A program made the position numbers and the translations under genes. DNA of 64,000 nucleotides, from positions 59,813-123,812 of the forward strand of contig JACJWX010000008.1 of NCBI GenBank assembly GCA_020636905.1. The letters are read 5' to 3'. This DNA comes from Actinomycetota bacterium. GTDB taxonomy: Bacteria > Actinomycetota > Thermoleophilia > Miltoncostaeales > Miltoncostaeaceae. A model generated the notes under the pieces. It ran no database searches. It was given only the letters and a program-made list of their open reading frames with translations, and was not told the DNA's origin. This document shows positions 28,471 through 37,434 of this stretch, piece after piece; within the stretch, counting starts at the first letter, position 1, and each line of letters opens with the position of its first letter.

Positions 28471-30180
28471 ATGCGCGCGCGGGTACTCGCCGCCGCCGGC
28501 ACCGCACTCGTGGCGGCGTCCGCCGCGGCCGCGCCGGCGTGGTCGGCACCACGGACCACGCTGTCGTTCGGGACGATGGTCCGCGGCACCGACGTCCTCG
28601 TGGTGACGTTCGCGGACACGCCCAGCGCGTCCGTCGCCAGGAATCGGCTCGACGGCCTGGGACGGGTCAGCGCCATCGCTCCCGGGGCGGGCGTCTGGCG
28701 GCTGCGACCCGCCGGCGACGGTCCGGCCGCGCGCCGTGTCGCCCTGGGCCGTCCGGGCGTGCGGGCGGTGGAATGGCCGCTGTCGTCGCGCACGCAGGCG
28801 CGCGAGGCGGAGGTTCCCCCGCTCAGTCCCATCGCTCCGGCGACCCCCATCACCGACCCGCTGCGCCCCCAGCAGTGGTGGCTCAACACCGATGGCTGGT
28901 CCGACGATCTCATCGGACGGGAGCCCCGCCCGATCATCGCGGTGCTCGACAGCGGGCTCGACATGACCCATCCCGAGTGGAGCGGGGCGAACGCGGCCGC
29001 CATCGTCGGCGCCCGGACAATGATCCCCAACCGCAACCCCATCGCCGCGGGAGACTGGGGCCGGACCGGCCACGGCACGCACGTCATGGGTATCGCCGCC
29101 GCACCGGCCGACGGCGTCGGCGTCGTCGGTGTGGCACCCGCCACCGCTCAATCGCAGGTGATGCCGGTCCAGGTGGCCGACCGCTACGGCGAGTTCAGGG
29201 ACGACGACGTGATGGCCGGGATCCGCTGGGCCGTCGACAACGGCGCGAAGGTCATCAACATCTCCGCCGGTGGAACCGGCCACCTCGTGGCATTCCAGCG
29301 CACCATCTACTGGGCGACCAGGCGGGGTGCGCTGATCGTCGCCGCGGTCGGCAACGAGGGTGACGTCGACAATCCCCTGCTGTACCCGGCCGCGTATCGC
29401 CGCGTGCTGGGAGTGGGGGCGCAGTGCGGGCCCCGCCGGAGCGTCGACTGCCCGGCCCCGTACGGGCCCGCGGTCTTCAGCCAGCGCAACGCGAGCGTCG
29501 ACGTCATCGCGCCCGGGATCGACATGCTGTCGACCGTACCGTCGCCGCTCACCGACGCCGGGCTCCCGGACGGATACGCGTACCGGGACGGCACGTCGAT
29601 GGCCGCGCCGTACGTGGCGGGGGTCGCCGCCCTGGTCCAGGCCGCCCACGGCAACCGCCTCACGCCGTACCAGGTGATGCGCCAGATCGAACGAACCGCC
29701 GACGACCGCGGTCCCCGGGGCCGCGACAACCGCAGCGGCTGGGGCTCGGTCAACGCCGCGCGCGCGGTCACCACGCCCGCGCCGGCGGACGATCCCTCCG
29801 AGGTCAACGACGACATCGGCTACGTCCGGTGGCTGTCCCGGTTGTCGCAGGACGACGGGCCGGTCACCGTCCAGGCCGACCTCGATCGCTTCGACGATCC
29901 GTCCGACGTCCAGCCCGTGCGGGTGAGGAAGGGGCAACGCGTCCGTGTCGTCGCCACGAACTCGGCGGGCCGCCTCGGGCTGGCGATCTGGGGACCCCGG
30001 ACGCGCACCGTCCAGGTGTCGCGCGCGAACGTCCGCCGGAATCGCCTCGGATACGTGGGCAAGCCCGGCCGTCGCCAGGTCCTGGTCGTCCGCGCGCGCC
30101 GTACCGGTCTCGTCTATGTCGAGGCGAAGGCGCTCAAGGGGACGATGGCCTACCGCATGCGGATCACCGCGCGACGCTAG
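28471..30180 (+). CDS. Secreted subtilisin-family (S8) serine protease
   Basis: Encodes 569 residues from ATG 28471, where a signal peptide (about 1-25) begins. Upstream in-frame ATGs (28378, 28384) overlap the nadE end and would add an Arg-rich stretch. The catalytic triad is D160 in 'VLDSGLD', H204 in 'GHGTHVMG' and S376 in 'GTSMAAPYVAG', with oxyanion N295. A region before the catalytic domain (about 26-125) looks like an inhibitor-type propeptide. A beta-rich C-terminal domain (about 450-569) resembles pre-peptidase or jelly-roll domains. The protein is exported, and the target is unknown. Confidence 0.92.
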   Translation: MRARVLAAAGTALVAASAAAAPAWSAPRTTLSFGTMVRGTDVLVVTFADTPSASVARNRLDGLGRVSAIAPGAGVWRLRPAGDGPAARRVALGRPGVRAVEWPLSSRTQAREAEVPPLSPIAPATPITDPLRPQQWWLNTDGWSDDLIGREPRPIIAVLDSGLDMTHPEWSGANAAAIVGARTMIPNRNPIAAGDWGRTGHGTHVMGIAAAPADGVGVVGVAPATAQSQVMPVQVADRYGEFRDDDVMAGIRWAVDNGAKVINISAGGTGHLVAFQRTIYWATRRGALIVAAVGNEGDVDNPLLYPAAYRRVLGVGAQCGPRRSVDCPAPYGPAVFSQRNASVDVIAPGIDMLSTVPSPLTDAGLPDGYAYRDGTSMAAPYVAGVAALVQAAHGNRLTPYQVMRQIERTADDRGPRGRDNRSGWGSVNAARAVTTPAPADDPSEVNDDIGYVRWLSRLSQDDGPVTVQADLDRFDDPSDVQPVRVRKGQRVRVVATNSAGRLGLAIWGPRTRTVQVSRANVRRNRLGYVGKPGRRQVLVVRARRTGLVYVEAKALKGTMAYRMRITARR

Positions 30181-30182
30181 CG

Positions 30183-30188
30183 TACATA
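30183..30188 (+). promoter_or_regulatory. -10 box TACATA just before the YciI start
   Basis: TACATA ends five bases before ATG 30194 and no ribosome site is present, which suggests a leaderless transcript starting within the first codons' neighbourhood. Confidence 0.4.
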
Positions 30189-30193
30189 CCCGT

Positions 30194-30511
30194 ATGCCCG
30201 AACACCTCTACGCGCTCCACTACACCTATCCGCCGGACATGCTCGAGCGGCGCGCGCCCCATCGCGAGGCGCACCTGGCCCACATCGCCGCGTGGTACGC
30301 CGACGGGCGGGTGATCATCGCCGGAGCGACGGGCGACCCCGCCTCAGGTGGGCTCATCGTGCTTCGCGGACCGACGCCGGAACTCGCCGAGCAGTTCGCG
30401 GCTGCCGACCCCTACATGGCCGCCGGGCTCATCGTCGAACACCGCGTGGAGCCCTACACGGTCGTGACACCTGTTGCGCAGCCCGGTAGTCCCCAGGGCC
30501 AAACGGACTGA
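30194..30511 (+). CDS. YciI-like protein
   Basis: Encodes 105 residues from ATG 30194. The ferredoxin-like YCII fold is indicated by 'LYALHYTYPPDMLERRAPHREAHLAHI', with the conserved His-Asp type pair near the N-terminus, and a closing 'DPYMAAGLIVEHRVEPY'. YCII proteins are small enzymes or binding proteins whose substrates are mostly unknown. The start has a TACATA box five bases upstream and no ribosome site, so it is probably leaderless. It follows the protease gene by 13 bases. Confidence 0.85.
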   Translation: MPEHLYALHYTYPPDMLERRAPHREAHLAHIAAWYADGRVIIAGATGDPASGGLIVLRGPTPELAEQFAAADPYMAAGLIVEHRVEPYTVVTPVAQPGSPQGQTD

Positions 30512-30593
30512 ACCGCATCCTGGTGGTCTGGACGACGACCCTCGTCCCGGAGCCGGGCAACCTGAGATCCACTGATGGATTCGGGAGGTGTCG

Positions 30594-30788
30594 ATGCACG
30601 GTTCAGACACAGCGGGAACGTCGGGACGCGCCGCCTGGGAGCCCTGCGGCGGATGCTGGGGGCAGCGGCGAATCTGGCACACCGCTCCCGGTCACGGCCT
30701 GGTGGGATGGCAGCACTGCCCCACCTGCCTGGGCCTCGGCGAGCGGATGGTGTTGATCGGGTCAGCGCAAGGGTCGCCGACCCCGTGA
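30594..30788 (+). CDS. Small CxxCxG zinc-finger-like protein
   Basis: Encodes 64 residues from ATG 30594, with GGGAGG (30583-30588) five bases before it, a better site than most neighbours have. Two DnaJ-type half-knuckles are present, 'CGGCWGQR' and 'CPTCLGLGER', which together would bind one zinc ion. Nothing else identifies it. It lies between the YciI and MATE genes on the same strand. The good ribosome site and paired Cys motifs make it likely to be a real gene despite its size. Confidence 0.7.
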   Translation: MHGSDTAGTSGRAAWEPCGGCWGQRRIWHTAPGHGLVGWQHCPTCLGLGERMVLIGSAQGSPTP

Positions 30789-30849
30789 AGCCGATGCCGT
30801 GCAACGGGCGTGCGGAACCGGGCCGGCACGGCTGACACACTCCGCGGTC

Positions 30850-32160
30850 GTGGCTGACGCGGATCGACGAATTCTCCACCTGGCGCTCCCGGCGCTCGGA
30901 GCGCTCGCCGCCGAACCGCTCTACGTGCTCGCCGACGCGGCGATCGTGGGGCACATCGGCACGGTCGAACTGGCCGGGCTCGCGGTGGCGGGCGGGCTGC
31001 TGTCGAGCGCGTTCTGGCTGCTCAACTTCCTGAGCTATGCGACCACCGCCCGCGTCGCCCGGCTGTGCGGGTGGGGGCGCCGCGACCTGGCCGACGCGCT
31101 CGGCGGCCAGGCCCTCTGGCTGGCGGTCATCCTCGGCGTCGCCGTGGGCGTCGCGCTCGTCGCAGCGGGGCCCTGGCTGATCCGGGCAATGGGTGGAAAC
31201 GGCGCCGTCGGTGACGCGGCGTGGACGTACATGTGGATCAGCGCGCTCGGCGCACCCGCGGTGCTGGTGGCCCTCTCCGGCCAGGGAGTCCTCCGGGGCG
31301 TCCAGGACATGCGCCGCCCGCTCCTCATCCTGACCGCCGCGAACGCGGTCAACATCGGTCTGGAGATGCTGCTGGTGTTCGGCCTGGGCATGGGCATCGC
31401 CGGCTCGGCACTGTCGACGGTCATCGCCCAGTGGGGCGCCGCCGTCCCCTTCCTGCCCTCGATGCTCCCGGGGCTGGGCCGACCGCGCAGGGACGGGATG
31501 CGCGAGCTGCTCCACCTGGGCGGGCATCTGATGGTCCGCACCGGCGCACTCCTCGGTGCCTTCCTGCTCGCCACCGCGCTGCTCGCACGGGTGGGTTCGG
31601 CGTCGGTGGCCGCGCACGAGATCGCATTCCGATGCTTCATCCTGCTCGCGCTGGTGCTCGATGCGATCGCCATTGCGGCTCAGACGCTCGTGGGGACCTC
31701 GCTCGGTGCCGGTGACGTCGCCGACGCCCGGGACCTCTCGCGCCGGATGGTGCGGTGGGGAATCGTCGCCGGTGCGGTGGCGATGGCTGTTCTGGCCCTC
31801 CTCCACGCCCGCATCCCGCTCGCCTTCACGGACGATCCGCGCGTCCTCGACGAGGCGGCCCGGATGTGGTGGGTGTTCGTGCTCATGCAACCGATGAACG
31901 CGGTGGTCTTCGTGCTGGACGGTGTGCTGATCGGGGCCGGCGACACCGAGGCGCTCATGTGGGGAATGCTCGGCTCCGTCGCCCTCGGCGCGGCGGTGAT
32001 GGCGATCGGCGTCGGCGCGGGGCTGGGGATCGTGGGCGTCTGGTGGGGACTGGCGGCCCTGCTCGTCGCGCGATGCGCCACGAACGTCGGGCGATTTCGC
32101 GGGTCGTCGTGGGCGATCGTCGGCGCCGGCGGCGTCGGTGGGAATAGAGTTCGGCCGTGA
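30850..32160 (+). CDS. MATE-family efflux transporter (DinF-like)
   Basis: Encodes 436 residues from GTG 30850; an earlier in-frame GTG at 30799 is less likely. Twelve hydrophobic segments are arranged as two similar halves, with the MATE marks 'LPALGALAAEPLYVLADAAIVGHIG' near the N-terminus and 'GVLRGVQDMRRPL' in the first half. It closely resembles DinF-type exporters that move organic cations or toxic compounds out in exchange for sodium or protons. Its substrate is unknown. It overlaps the acuC-type gene by four bases. Confidence 0.93.
   Translation: MADADRRILHLALPALGALAAEPLYVLADAAIVGHIGTVELAGLAVAGGLLSSAFWLLNFLSYATTARVARLCGWGRRDLADALGGQALWLAVILGVAVGVALVAAGPWLIRAMGGNGAVGDAAWTYMWISALGAPAVLVALSGQGVLRGVQDMRRPLLILTAANAVNIGLEMLLVFGLGMGIAGSALSTVIAQWGAAVPFLPSMLPGLGRPRRDGMRELLHLGGHLMVRTGALLGAFLLATALLARVGSASVAAHEIAFRCFILLALVLDAIAIAAQTLVGTSLGAGDVADARDLSRRMVRWGIVAGAVAMAVLALLHARIPLAFTDDPRVLDEAARMWWVFVLMQPMNAVVFVLDGVLIGAGDTEALMWGMLGSVALGAAVMAIGVGAGLGIVGVWWGLAALLVARCATNVGRFRGSSWAIVGAGGVGGNRVRP
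32145..32150 (+). promoter_or_regulatory. -10 box TAGAGT placed for a leaderless acuC transcript
   Basis: TAGAGT is followed by exactly six bases and GTG 32157. It lies inside the end of the MATE gene and may give the deacetylase gene its own leaderless mRNA. Confidence 0.45.
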
Positions 32161-33314
32161 CCGTCACCGCGTTCATCCGTTCACCCGCCCTGGCCGAGTA
32201 CCGACTCGGCGACGAGCATCCGATGTCGCCGCTCCATCGCCGGCTCGCCGTGGAGCTGATCGAGGCCTACGGACTGCTGGACCGTGACGACGTCCGGATC
32301 GTGGAGTCCGAACCGGCCACTGACGAGCAGATCAGCCGCGTGCACGCGCCGGCCTACGTCCGCGCCGCCCGCCGGTTCAGCGAGAGCCCCGTCCTGGCGT
32401 CGAGCTGGGAGGCGGCGCAATGGGGGTTCGCCGCCGGTGGGGACACGCCCGCGTTCGCCGGGATGCACGAGGCCACCGCCGGCATCTGCGGCGCGTCCAT
32501 CACCGGCGCGATGGAGGTCTGGGAGGGCCGCGCGGACCAGAGCTTCAGCGTTGCCGGCGGACTCCACCATGCCCTGTCGAACCGGGCCGCCGGATTCTGC
32601 GTGTACAACGACCCCGCGGTTGCCATCGCCGCGCTGCTCGACGCCGGCGCGGAGCGGGTCGCGTACGTGGACGTCGATGTCCACCATGGCGATGGAACGC
32701 AGTGGATCTTCTACGAGGACCCGCGGGTGCTGACGTGTTCGGTGCACGAGAGCGGCCGGTACCTGTTCCCGGGAACGGGAATGCTCGCCGAGCGCGGGGT
32801 CGGTGAGGGAGCGGGCACCTCGGTCAACATCCCCCTTCCGGCCTATTCGGGCGACGCGCCCTATCTGCGCGCGGTCGAGGAGGTCATCGCGCCCGCGGTG
32901 CTCGCCTTCGACCCGGACATCATCGTCACCCAGGACGGTGCCGATCCGCACCACCAGGACCCGCTCGCGCACCTGCAGGTGACCACCGCGGCGTTCCCGC
33001 GCCTGTACCGGACCCTCAAGCAGCTCGCGGCCGAGGCCTGCGGCGGTCGCTGGGTGGCGCTCGGCGGCGGCGGGTACAACCCGGACTTCGTCCCGCGGGC
33101 GTGGACCATGCTCTTCGCGACGATGCTCGGGGTCGAGCTCGAGGACGAGCTTCCGCCGGCGTGGCGCGAACATGCCGAAGCGGCCCTGGGGCGGGTGGTG
33201 ACCAGCACGCTCATGGGCGACGTCGAGCCGATCGTGTCGGGGCCCGAGCGGATGCGGGCCGACCAGGAGGGCCATCTGGTGGTCGATCAGGCGCGGATGC
33301 TGCTGTCGACGTGA
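32157..33314 (+). CDS. acuC: Histone-deacetylase-family enzyme (AcuC type)
   Basis: Encodes 385 residues from GTG 32157, overlapping the MATE stop as GTGA. This zinc-dependent deacylase fold has 'GGLHHAL', the metal site 'DVDVHHGDGTQ', 'FPGTG', and 'QDGADPHHQDPLAHL', and ends in 'ALGGGGYN', all in the usual order. In Bacillus, AcuC deacetylates acetyl-CoA synthetase and so switches acetate use on. Whether that is the target here is unknown; no acs or acuA gene is in the window. It is also translationally coupled to the next gene. Confidence 0.93.
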   Translation: MTVTAFIRSPALAEYRLGDEHPMSPLHRRLAVELIEAYGLLDRDDVRIVESEPATDEQISRVHAPAYVRAARRFSESPVLASSWEAAQWGFAAGGDTPAFAGMHEATAGICGASITGAMEVWEGRADQSFSVAGGLHHALSNRAAGFCVYNDPAVAIAALLDAGAERVAYVDVDVHHGDGTQWIFYEDPRVLTCSVHESGRYLFPGTGMLAERGVGEGAGTSVNIPLPAYSGDAPYLRAVEEVIAPAVLAFDPDIIVTQDGADPHHQDPLAHLQVTTAAFPRLYRTLKQLAAEACGGRWVALGGGGYNPDFVPRAWTMLFATMLGVELEDELPPAWREHAEAALGRVVTSTLMGDVEPIVSGPERMRADQEGHLVVDQARMLLST

Positions 33315-33871
33315 TCGAGCCGTCGACCTGGCGCAACGCCCATCAGCCGGTGGCGGCCCATGCGCTCGCCGAGGCGCTGCTCGACCCGGGACGGTACGCC
33401 CACACGCGCGGCGTCGCCCAGCAGGCGGCGCGCCTCGCCCGCGCGACGGGTGCGAGCCGGACGGTTCGCGGGTTGCTGCTCAGTGCCGCCTGGCTGCACG
33501 AGCTGGATGAACCGTGGTTGGTGGCGCGTTCACTGCGGCGCGCCGGGTGCGAGCCGCTGGCCCGCGTGGTCGCCCATCGCGGCGCCGCGGCATGCGTTCT
33601 CGAGATGCGGGAGGGGCGGCGCCTCCGGCTCGAGTTCCCCGAGCCGCTCGGAAGTCCCGCGCTGGTCCTCGAGCTCCTCGACATCGCGGCCCTCACGACC
33701 GACGCGGCGGGAGCCCCGGGATCGCCCGCGGCGGCGCTCCGAGCGCTCGTTGAGGAGCACGGATCACGGAGTCCGTGGGTGCGGGCAACGGTCGGGCTGG
33801 TCGCCGAGATCTCCGGGCACCCGGAGCGGCGCGCACTGGTCGAACGTGTCGCGGCCGGCACGCTCGTCTGA
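33311..33871 (+). CDS. Degenerate HD-domain protein
   Basis: Encodes 186 residues from GTG 33311, overlapping acuC by four bases. An all-helical HD phosphohydrolase layout is visible: a first His, H31 in 'RYAHTRGVA', then 'SAAWLHELDEP' where the HD pair appears as H63-E64, then 'VAHRGAA'. With Glu in place of Asp the metal site may be altered or lost. The family hydrolyses phosphate esters of nucleotides; activity here is doubtful. Co-translation with the AcuC-type gene suggests a shared pathway, but no substrate can be proposed. Confidence 0.75.
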   Translation: MIEPSTWRNAHQPVAAHALAEALLDPGRYAHTRGVAQQAARLARATGASRTVRGLLLSAAWLHELDEPWLVARSLRRAGCEPLARVVAHRGAAACVLEMREGRRLRLEFPEPLGSPALVLELLDIAALTTDAAGAPGSPAAALRALVEEHGSRSPWVRATVGLVAEISGHPERRALVERVAAGTLV

Positions 33872-33959
33872 GGCCGCCCCGGGCCGGACCCATCCCGTCC
33901 CGGATTCCGGCGCGGGGGCTGTCCTGCCGCCGGGAACGCTCTAGCATGGCCCCAGTGCG

Positions 33960-35381
33960 GTGCGCGTCCTGCACACGCGCGTCGCGGCGGTACTCACGCC
34001 CCTCCTGAGACCGCCGATACCACATCACATCGTGCGCATCCGATCCCTTCCTCTGCTTCGCTCCGTGAGCCCCGGCCAGGCCGTGCTGGTGGGGTTCGCG
34101 GCGACCATTCTGCTCGGGACCGCGCTGCTGATGCTGCCGGCGGCGCATCACGGCCCCGGCCGGGCGGGGTTCGTGCAGGCGCTCTTCACCGCGACGTCCG
34201 CCTCGTCGGTCACCGGGCTCACCGTCGTCGACACCGGGTCCTACTGGAGCGGATTCGGTCAGGTGATCATCCTGCTGCTGATCCAGGTGGGCGGGTTCGG
34301 GATCCTGTCGGCCGGGGCGCTGCTCGTGCTCGCCACCGGCGGTCGCATCGGGCTGCGCACCCGGATGCTCGCGCAGACCGAATCCAACGCACTCACGCTC
34401 CAGGACCTGCGCCGCGTGCTGGCACGAATCGCGGTGGTCACGTTCGGCGTCGAGCTGCTGATCACGTTCGCGCTCTTCGGCCGCCTGCTCTTCGGGCACG
34501 ACTACGCGTTCGGCGACGCGGCATGGTTCGGGCTCTTCCACGGCGTGTCGGCCTTCTACGGCGCGGGATTCTCCCTCTGGGAGGACAGCCTCATACGCTT
34601 CGCCGAGGACGCGGCCATCATCGTGCCGGTGGGAGTCGGCGTCATCATCGGCGGTCTGGGCTTCCCGGTGCTGCTCGAACTGTGGCGCAACCATCGCCGC
34701 CCCAGCAGGTGGTCGCTGCACACCAAGCTCACGCTGGCCGGCACGGTCCTGCTGCTGCTCGGCGGAATGGTCGTGTTCGCCGTGATCGAGTGGGAGAACG
34801 GCGCCACACTCGGCGCTCTCGACCTGCACGGCAAGATCATCTCGTCGTGGTTCCAATCGCTCACGACGCGCTCGGCCGGCTTCAACACCATCGACATCGG
34901 CGAGATGCGCGAGGAGTCGTGGGTGGTCGCCAACATGCTGATGTTCATCGGTGGTGGCAGCGGGTCGACGGCCGGTGGCATCAAGGTGGTCACCTTCATC
35001 GTGCTGGTGCTCATCGTCATCACCGAGGCGCGCGGCGGGCGGCAGGCCGAGGCCTTCGGGCGAACGATTCCATCGGCGACCCTGCGACAGGCGCTGTCGG
35101 TGACGTTCATCGCGGGGAACACCGTCGCCGTCGCCACGCTCGCCCTGATGGCGCTGACGCCCTTTTCCTTCGAGCAATGCCTCTTCGAGGTGATCTCGGC
35201 GTTCTCGATCGTCGGGCTCTCCACCGGCATCACCCCGTCCCTGCCCGAATCGGCGCAGCTGCTGTTGACGGGGTTGATGTACGTCGGGCGCGTCGGGCCG
35301 CTCACGCTCGTCCTGGCGCTTGCACTGCGTGAACACCAGCGGATGTACGACTATCCGGAGGAAGCGCCCATCATCGGGTGA
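33960..35381 (+). CDS. ktrB: Potassium uptake membrane subunit, KtrB/TrkH family (first copy)
   Basis: Encodes 473 residues from GTG 33960; GTG 34032 is an alternative closer to the first helix. Four pore repeats are recognisable: 'TATSASSVTGLTVVDT', 'HGVSAFYGAGF', 'SLTTRSAGFNTID' and 'SAFSIVGLSTG', each with the filter glycine. It conducts potassium together with a cytoplasmic RCK ring. This copy differs from the next in its second loop (FYGAGF against FNNAGF). It overlaps the second copy by four bases (GTGA), so the two membrane subunits are made together. Confidence 0.93.
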   Translation: MRVLHTRVAAVLTPLLRPPIPHHIVRIRSLPLLRSVSPGQAVLVGFAATILLGTALLMLPAAHHGPGRAGFVQALFTATSASSVTGLTVVDTGSYWSGFGQVIILLLIQVGGFGILSAGALLVLATGGRIGLRTRMLAQTESNALTLQDLRRVLARIAVVTFGVELLITFALFGRLLFGHDYAFGDAAWFGLFHGVSAFYGAGFSLWEDSLIRFAEDAAIIVPVGVGVIIGGLGFPVLLELWRNHRRPSRWSLHTKLTLAGTVLLLLGGMVVFAVIEWENGATLGALDLHGKIISSWFQSLTTRSAGFNTIDIGEMREESWVVANMLMFIGGGSGSTAGGIKVVTFIVLVLIVITEARGGRQAEAFGRTIPSATLRQALSVTFIAGNTVAVATLALMALTPFSFEQCLFEVISAFSIVGLSTGITPSLPESAQLLLTGLMYVGRVGPLTLVLALALREHQRMYDYPEEAPIIG

Positions 35382-36739
35382 TCGGAGCGATGCGACTCTT
35401 CAACTCTCGTCAGACACGCCAGGCGCATCCGGCGCAGGTGATCCTCCTGGGATTCGCGGCGGTGATCCTGGCCGGCACGCTCCTGCTGTACCTGCCCATC
35501 GCCCGGACCGGCGCCGACGGACCGTCGTTCATGGCCGCCCTCTTCACCGCGACGTCGGCCGTCGCGGTGACCGGTCACGTCATCGTCGACACGCCCACCT
35601 ACTGGAGCGCCTTCGGCGAGGCGGTGATCCTGCTGCTGATCCAGCTCGGTGGATTCGGTGTCATGACGGTGGCCTCGGTGGTGTTCCTGGTCGCGCGTCG
35701 CCGCATCGGCCTGCGGGGCCGCCTCATCGCCCAGCAGGAAACCAGCAACGTGTCGCTCAGCGATCTCAAACGGCTGCTGATCGGCCTCGCCGCCTTCACC
35801 CTGGTGACCGAGCTGATCCTGGCGGTGATCATCGGCGGGCGGCTCTGGCTCCACCACGACGCACCCCTCCGAGGCGCCGTGTGGCGAGGGGTCTTCCACG
35901 CGGTCTCCGCATTCAACAACGCCGGGTTCGCCCTCTGGAGCGACAACCTGACCGGCTTCGTGGGCGACTGGTGGCTGCTGGTCCCGATCGCCCTGGCCAT
36001 CGTGATCGGCGGCATCGGGTACCCGGTCTGGAAAGACGTGGTGAAGCACTTCCGGCACCCGTCCCGGCTGACCCTGCACAGCAAACTCACGCTCGTGACC
36101 TCCGCGGTCCTGTTGGTCGGCGGAGCACTCGCCACCCTGGGCCTGGAGGCGGGCAACGAGAAGACGCTCGAACCGCTCTCCCCGTCGACGCAGGTGCTGG
36201 CCGCGGTGTTCCATTCGGTCACGGCCCGCACCGCGGGGTTCAACACGCTCGACGTGGGGTCGTTGCACGACGAGACGCTGGTGGTGACCGACATGCTCAT
36301 GTTCATCGGCGGTGGCAGCGCCTCGACCGCCGGTGGCATCAAGGTGGGCACCTTCGCGATCCTGATTCTGATCCTGCTCAGCGAGATGCGTGGTGGCCGC
36401 CCGCCCGAGGCCTTCGGTCGGGCCATCGCGGTGCCGGTGGTGCGGCGCGCGCTGTCGGTGATGTTCCTGGCGGCGAACCTGATCATGGTGGCGACACTCG
36501 CGCTGCTGGCCTCGACCCCGTACTCGCTGAGCCAGTGCCTTTTCGAGGTGATCTCCGCGTTCTCCACCGTCGGTCTGTCGACGGGGATCACCCCCCACAT
36601 CGGCGTCTTCGGGCAGTCGGTGCTGATTGCACTGATGTACCTTGGGCGTGTGGGACCGCTGACGCTGGCGCTTGCACTGGCGGCCCGCGAACGTGACCGC
36701 ATGTACAACTACCCGGAGGAGCGTCCGCTCGTTGGCTAG
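35378..36739 (+). CDS. ktrB: Potassium uptake membrane subunit, KtrB/TrkH family (second copy)
   Basis: Encodes 453 residues from GTG 35378. The four filter loops are 'TATSAVAVTGHVIVDT', 'HAVSAFNNAGF', 'SVTARTAGFNTLD' and 'SAFSTVGLSTG'. The first loop has His after the filter Gly where the other copy has Leu. It is a diverged duplicate of the preceding gene, with the same C-terminal tail pattern 'RMYNYPEE'. It overlaps the KtrA gene by eight bases. The two could form a heterodimer or two separate channels sharing one regulator. Confidence 0.94.
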   Translation: MIGAMRLFNSRQTRQAHPAQVILLGFAAVILAGTLLLYLPIARTGADGPSFMAALFTATSAVAVTGHVIVDTPTYWSAFGEAVILLLIQLGGFGVMTVASVVFLVARRRIGLRGRLIAQQETSNVSLSDLKRLLIGLAAFTLVTELILAVIIGGRLWLHHDAPLRGAVWRGVFHAVSAFNNAGFALWSDNLTGFVGDWWLLVPIALAIVIGGIGYPVWKDVVKHFRHPSRLTLHSKLTLVTSAVLLVGGALATLGLEAGNEKTLEPLSPSTQVLAAVFHSVTARTAGFNTLDVGSLHDETLVVTDMLMFIGGGSASTAGGIKVGTFAILILILLSEMRGGRPPEAFGRAIAVPVVRRALSVMFLAANLIMVATLALLASTPYSLSQCLFEVISAFSTVGLSTGITPHIGVFGQSVLIALMYLGRVGPLTLALALAARERDRMYNYPEERPLVG

Positions 36740-37391
36740 TCGAAAAGACGACATCCTGTTGATCGGGCTCGGCCGATTCGGTCGTGCGTTGGCGCTGACG
36801 ATGACCGAGCTGGGACACGACGTCCTCGCCATCGACGCGTCGGCCAAGGCCTGCCAGGCGATGTCCGGCGACCTCGCCCACGTCGTCCAGGCGGACGCCA
36901 CCGATCCCGAGGCGCTTCGTCAGGTTGGCGCCGACCAGTTCCGGTCGGCGGTGGTGGCGATCGGCAACGACATCCAGGCCAGCATCATGGCCACGTTCGC
37001 ACTGGTGGACTTCGGCGTGCCGCGCATCTGGGCGAAGGCGATCACGTCCCAGCACGGCGCCATCCTCCAACGGGTGGGTGCCCACCGCGTCGTGTTCCCG
37101 GAGCGGGACATGGGCGTCCGTGTCGCCCACACCATGATCGGTCGGACGATCGATTACGTCGAACTGGACGACGAGTTCGTCCTCATCGAGACGACGGTTC
37201 CGCGTGAGGTCGCCGGCAAGAGCATCGCCGACGCCGGTGTGCGCAGCACATACGAGGTCAGCATCCTCTGTGTGAAGCGCCCGGGCGGGAAGTTCACCTA
37301 CGCCACCCAGGAGACCATCCTGAATCTGGGTGACCTGGTCGTGCTCTTCGGCGAGACCCGCAAGGCCGAAGCCTTCGCGGCGCTGACCTGA
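36732..37391 (+). CDS. ktrA: Potassium uptake regulatory subunit, KtrA/TrkA type
   Basis: Encodes 219 residues from TTG 36732, which lies inside the end of the second ktrB; GGAGGAG precedes it by about 11 bases. The RCK_N domain (about 5-130) has the nucleotide fold GLGRFG and an acidic residue at the end of the second strand ('AIDAS'). The RCK_C domain (about 145-219) follows. It forms a cytoplasmic ring that gates KtrB in response to ATP, ADP or NAD(H). One copy appears to serve two KtrB subunits. Confidence 0.94.
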   Translation: MASRKDDILLIGLGRFGRALALTMTELGHDVLAIDASAKACQAMSGDLAHVVQADATDPEALRQVGADQFRSAVVAIGNDIQASIMATFALVDFGVPRIWAKAITSQHGAILQRVGAHRVVFPERDMGVRVAHTMIGRTIDYVELDDEFVLIETTVPREVAGKSIADAGVRSTYEVSILCVKRPGGKFTYATQETILNLGDLVVLFGETRKAEAFAALT

Positions 37392-37434
37392 CCTTCACAC
37401 GAAGCATCCCTCGACCACGACCGAAGGAAGCCCG

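Noticed and set aside
26604..29144. Long minus-strand open frame opposite nadE and the protease
   Set aside because: Low-complexity translation and complete overlap with two well-supported genes.
33693..35336. Long minus-strand open frame opposite the HD and ktrB genes
   Set aside because: Highly charged, repetitive Gln/Glu/Arg/His translation typical of a shadow frame; the plus strand has a normal membrane channel.
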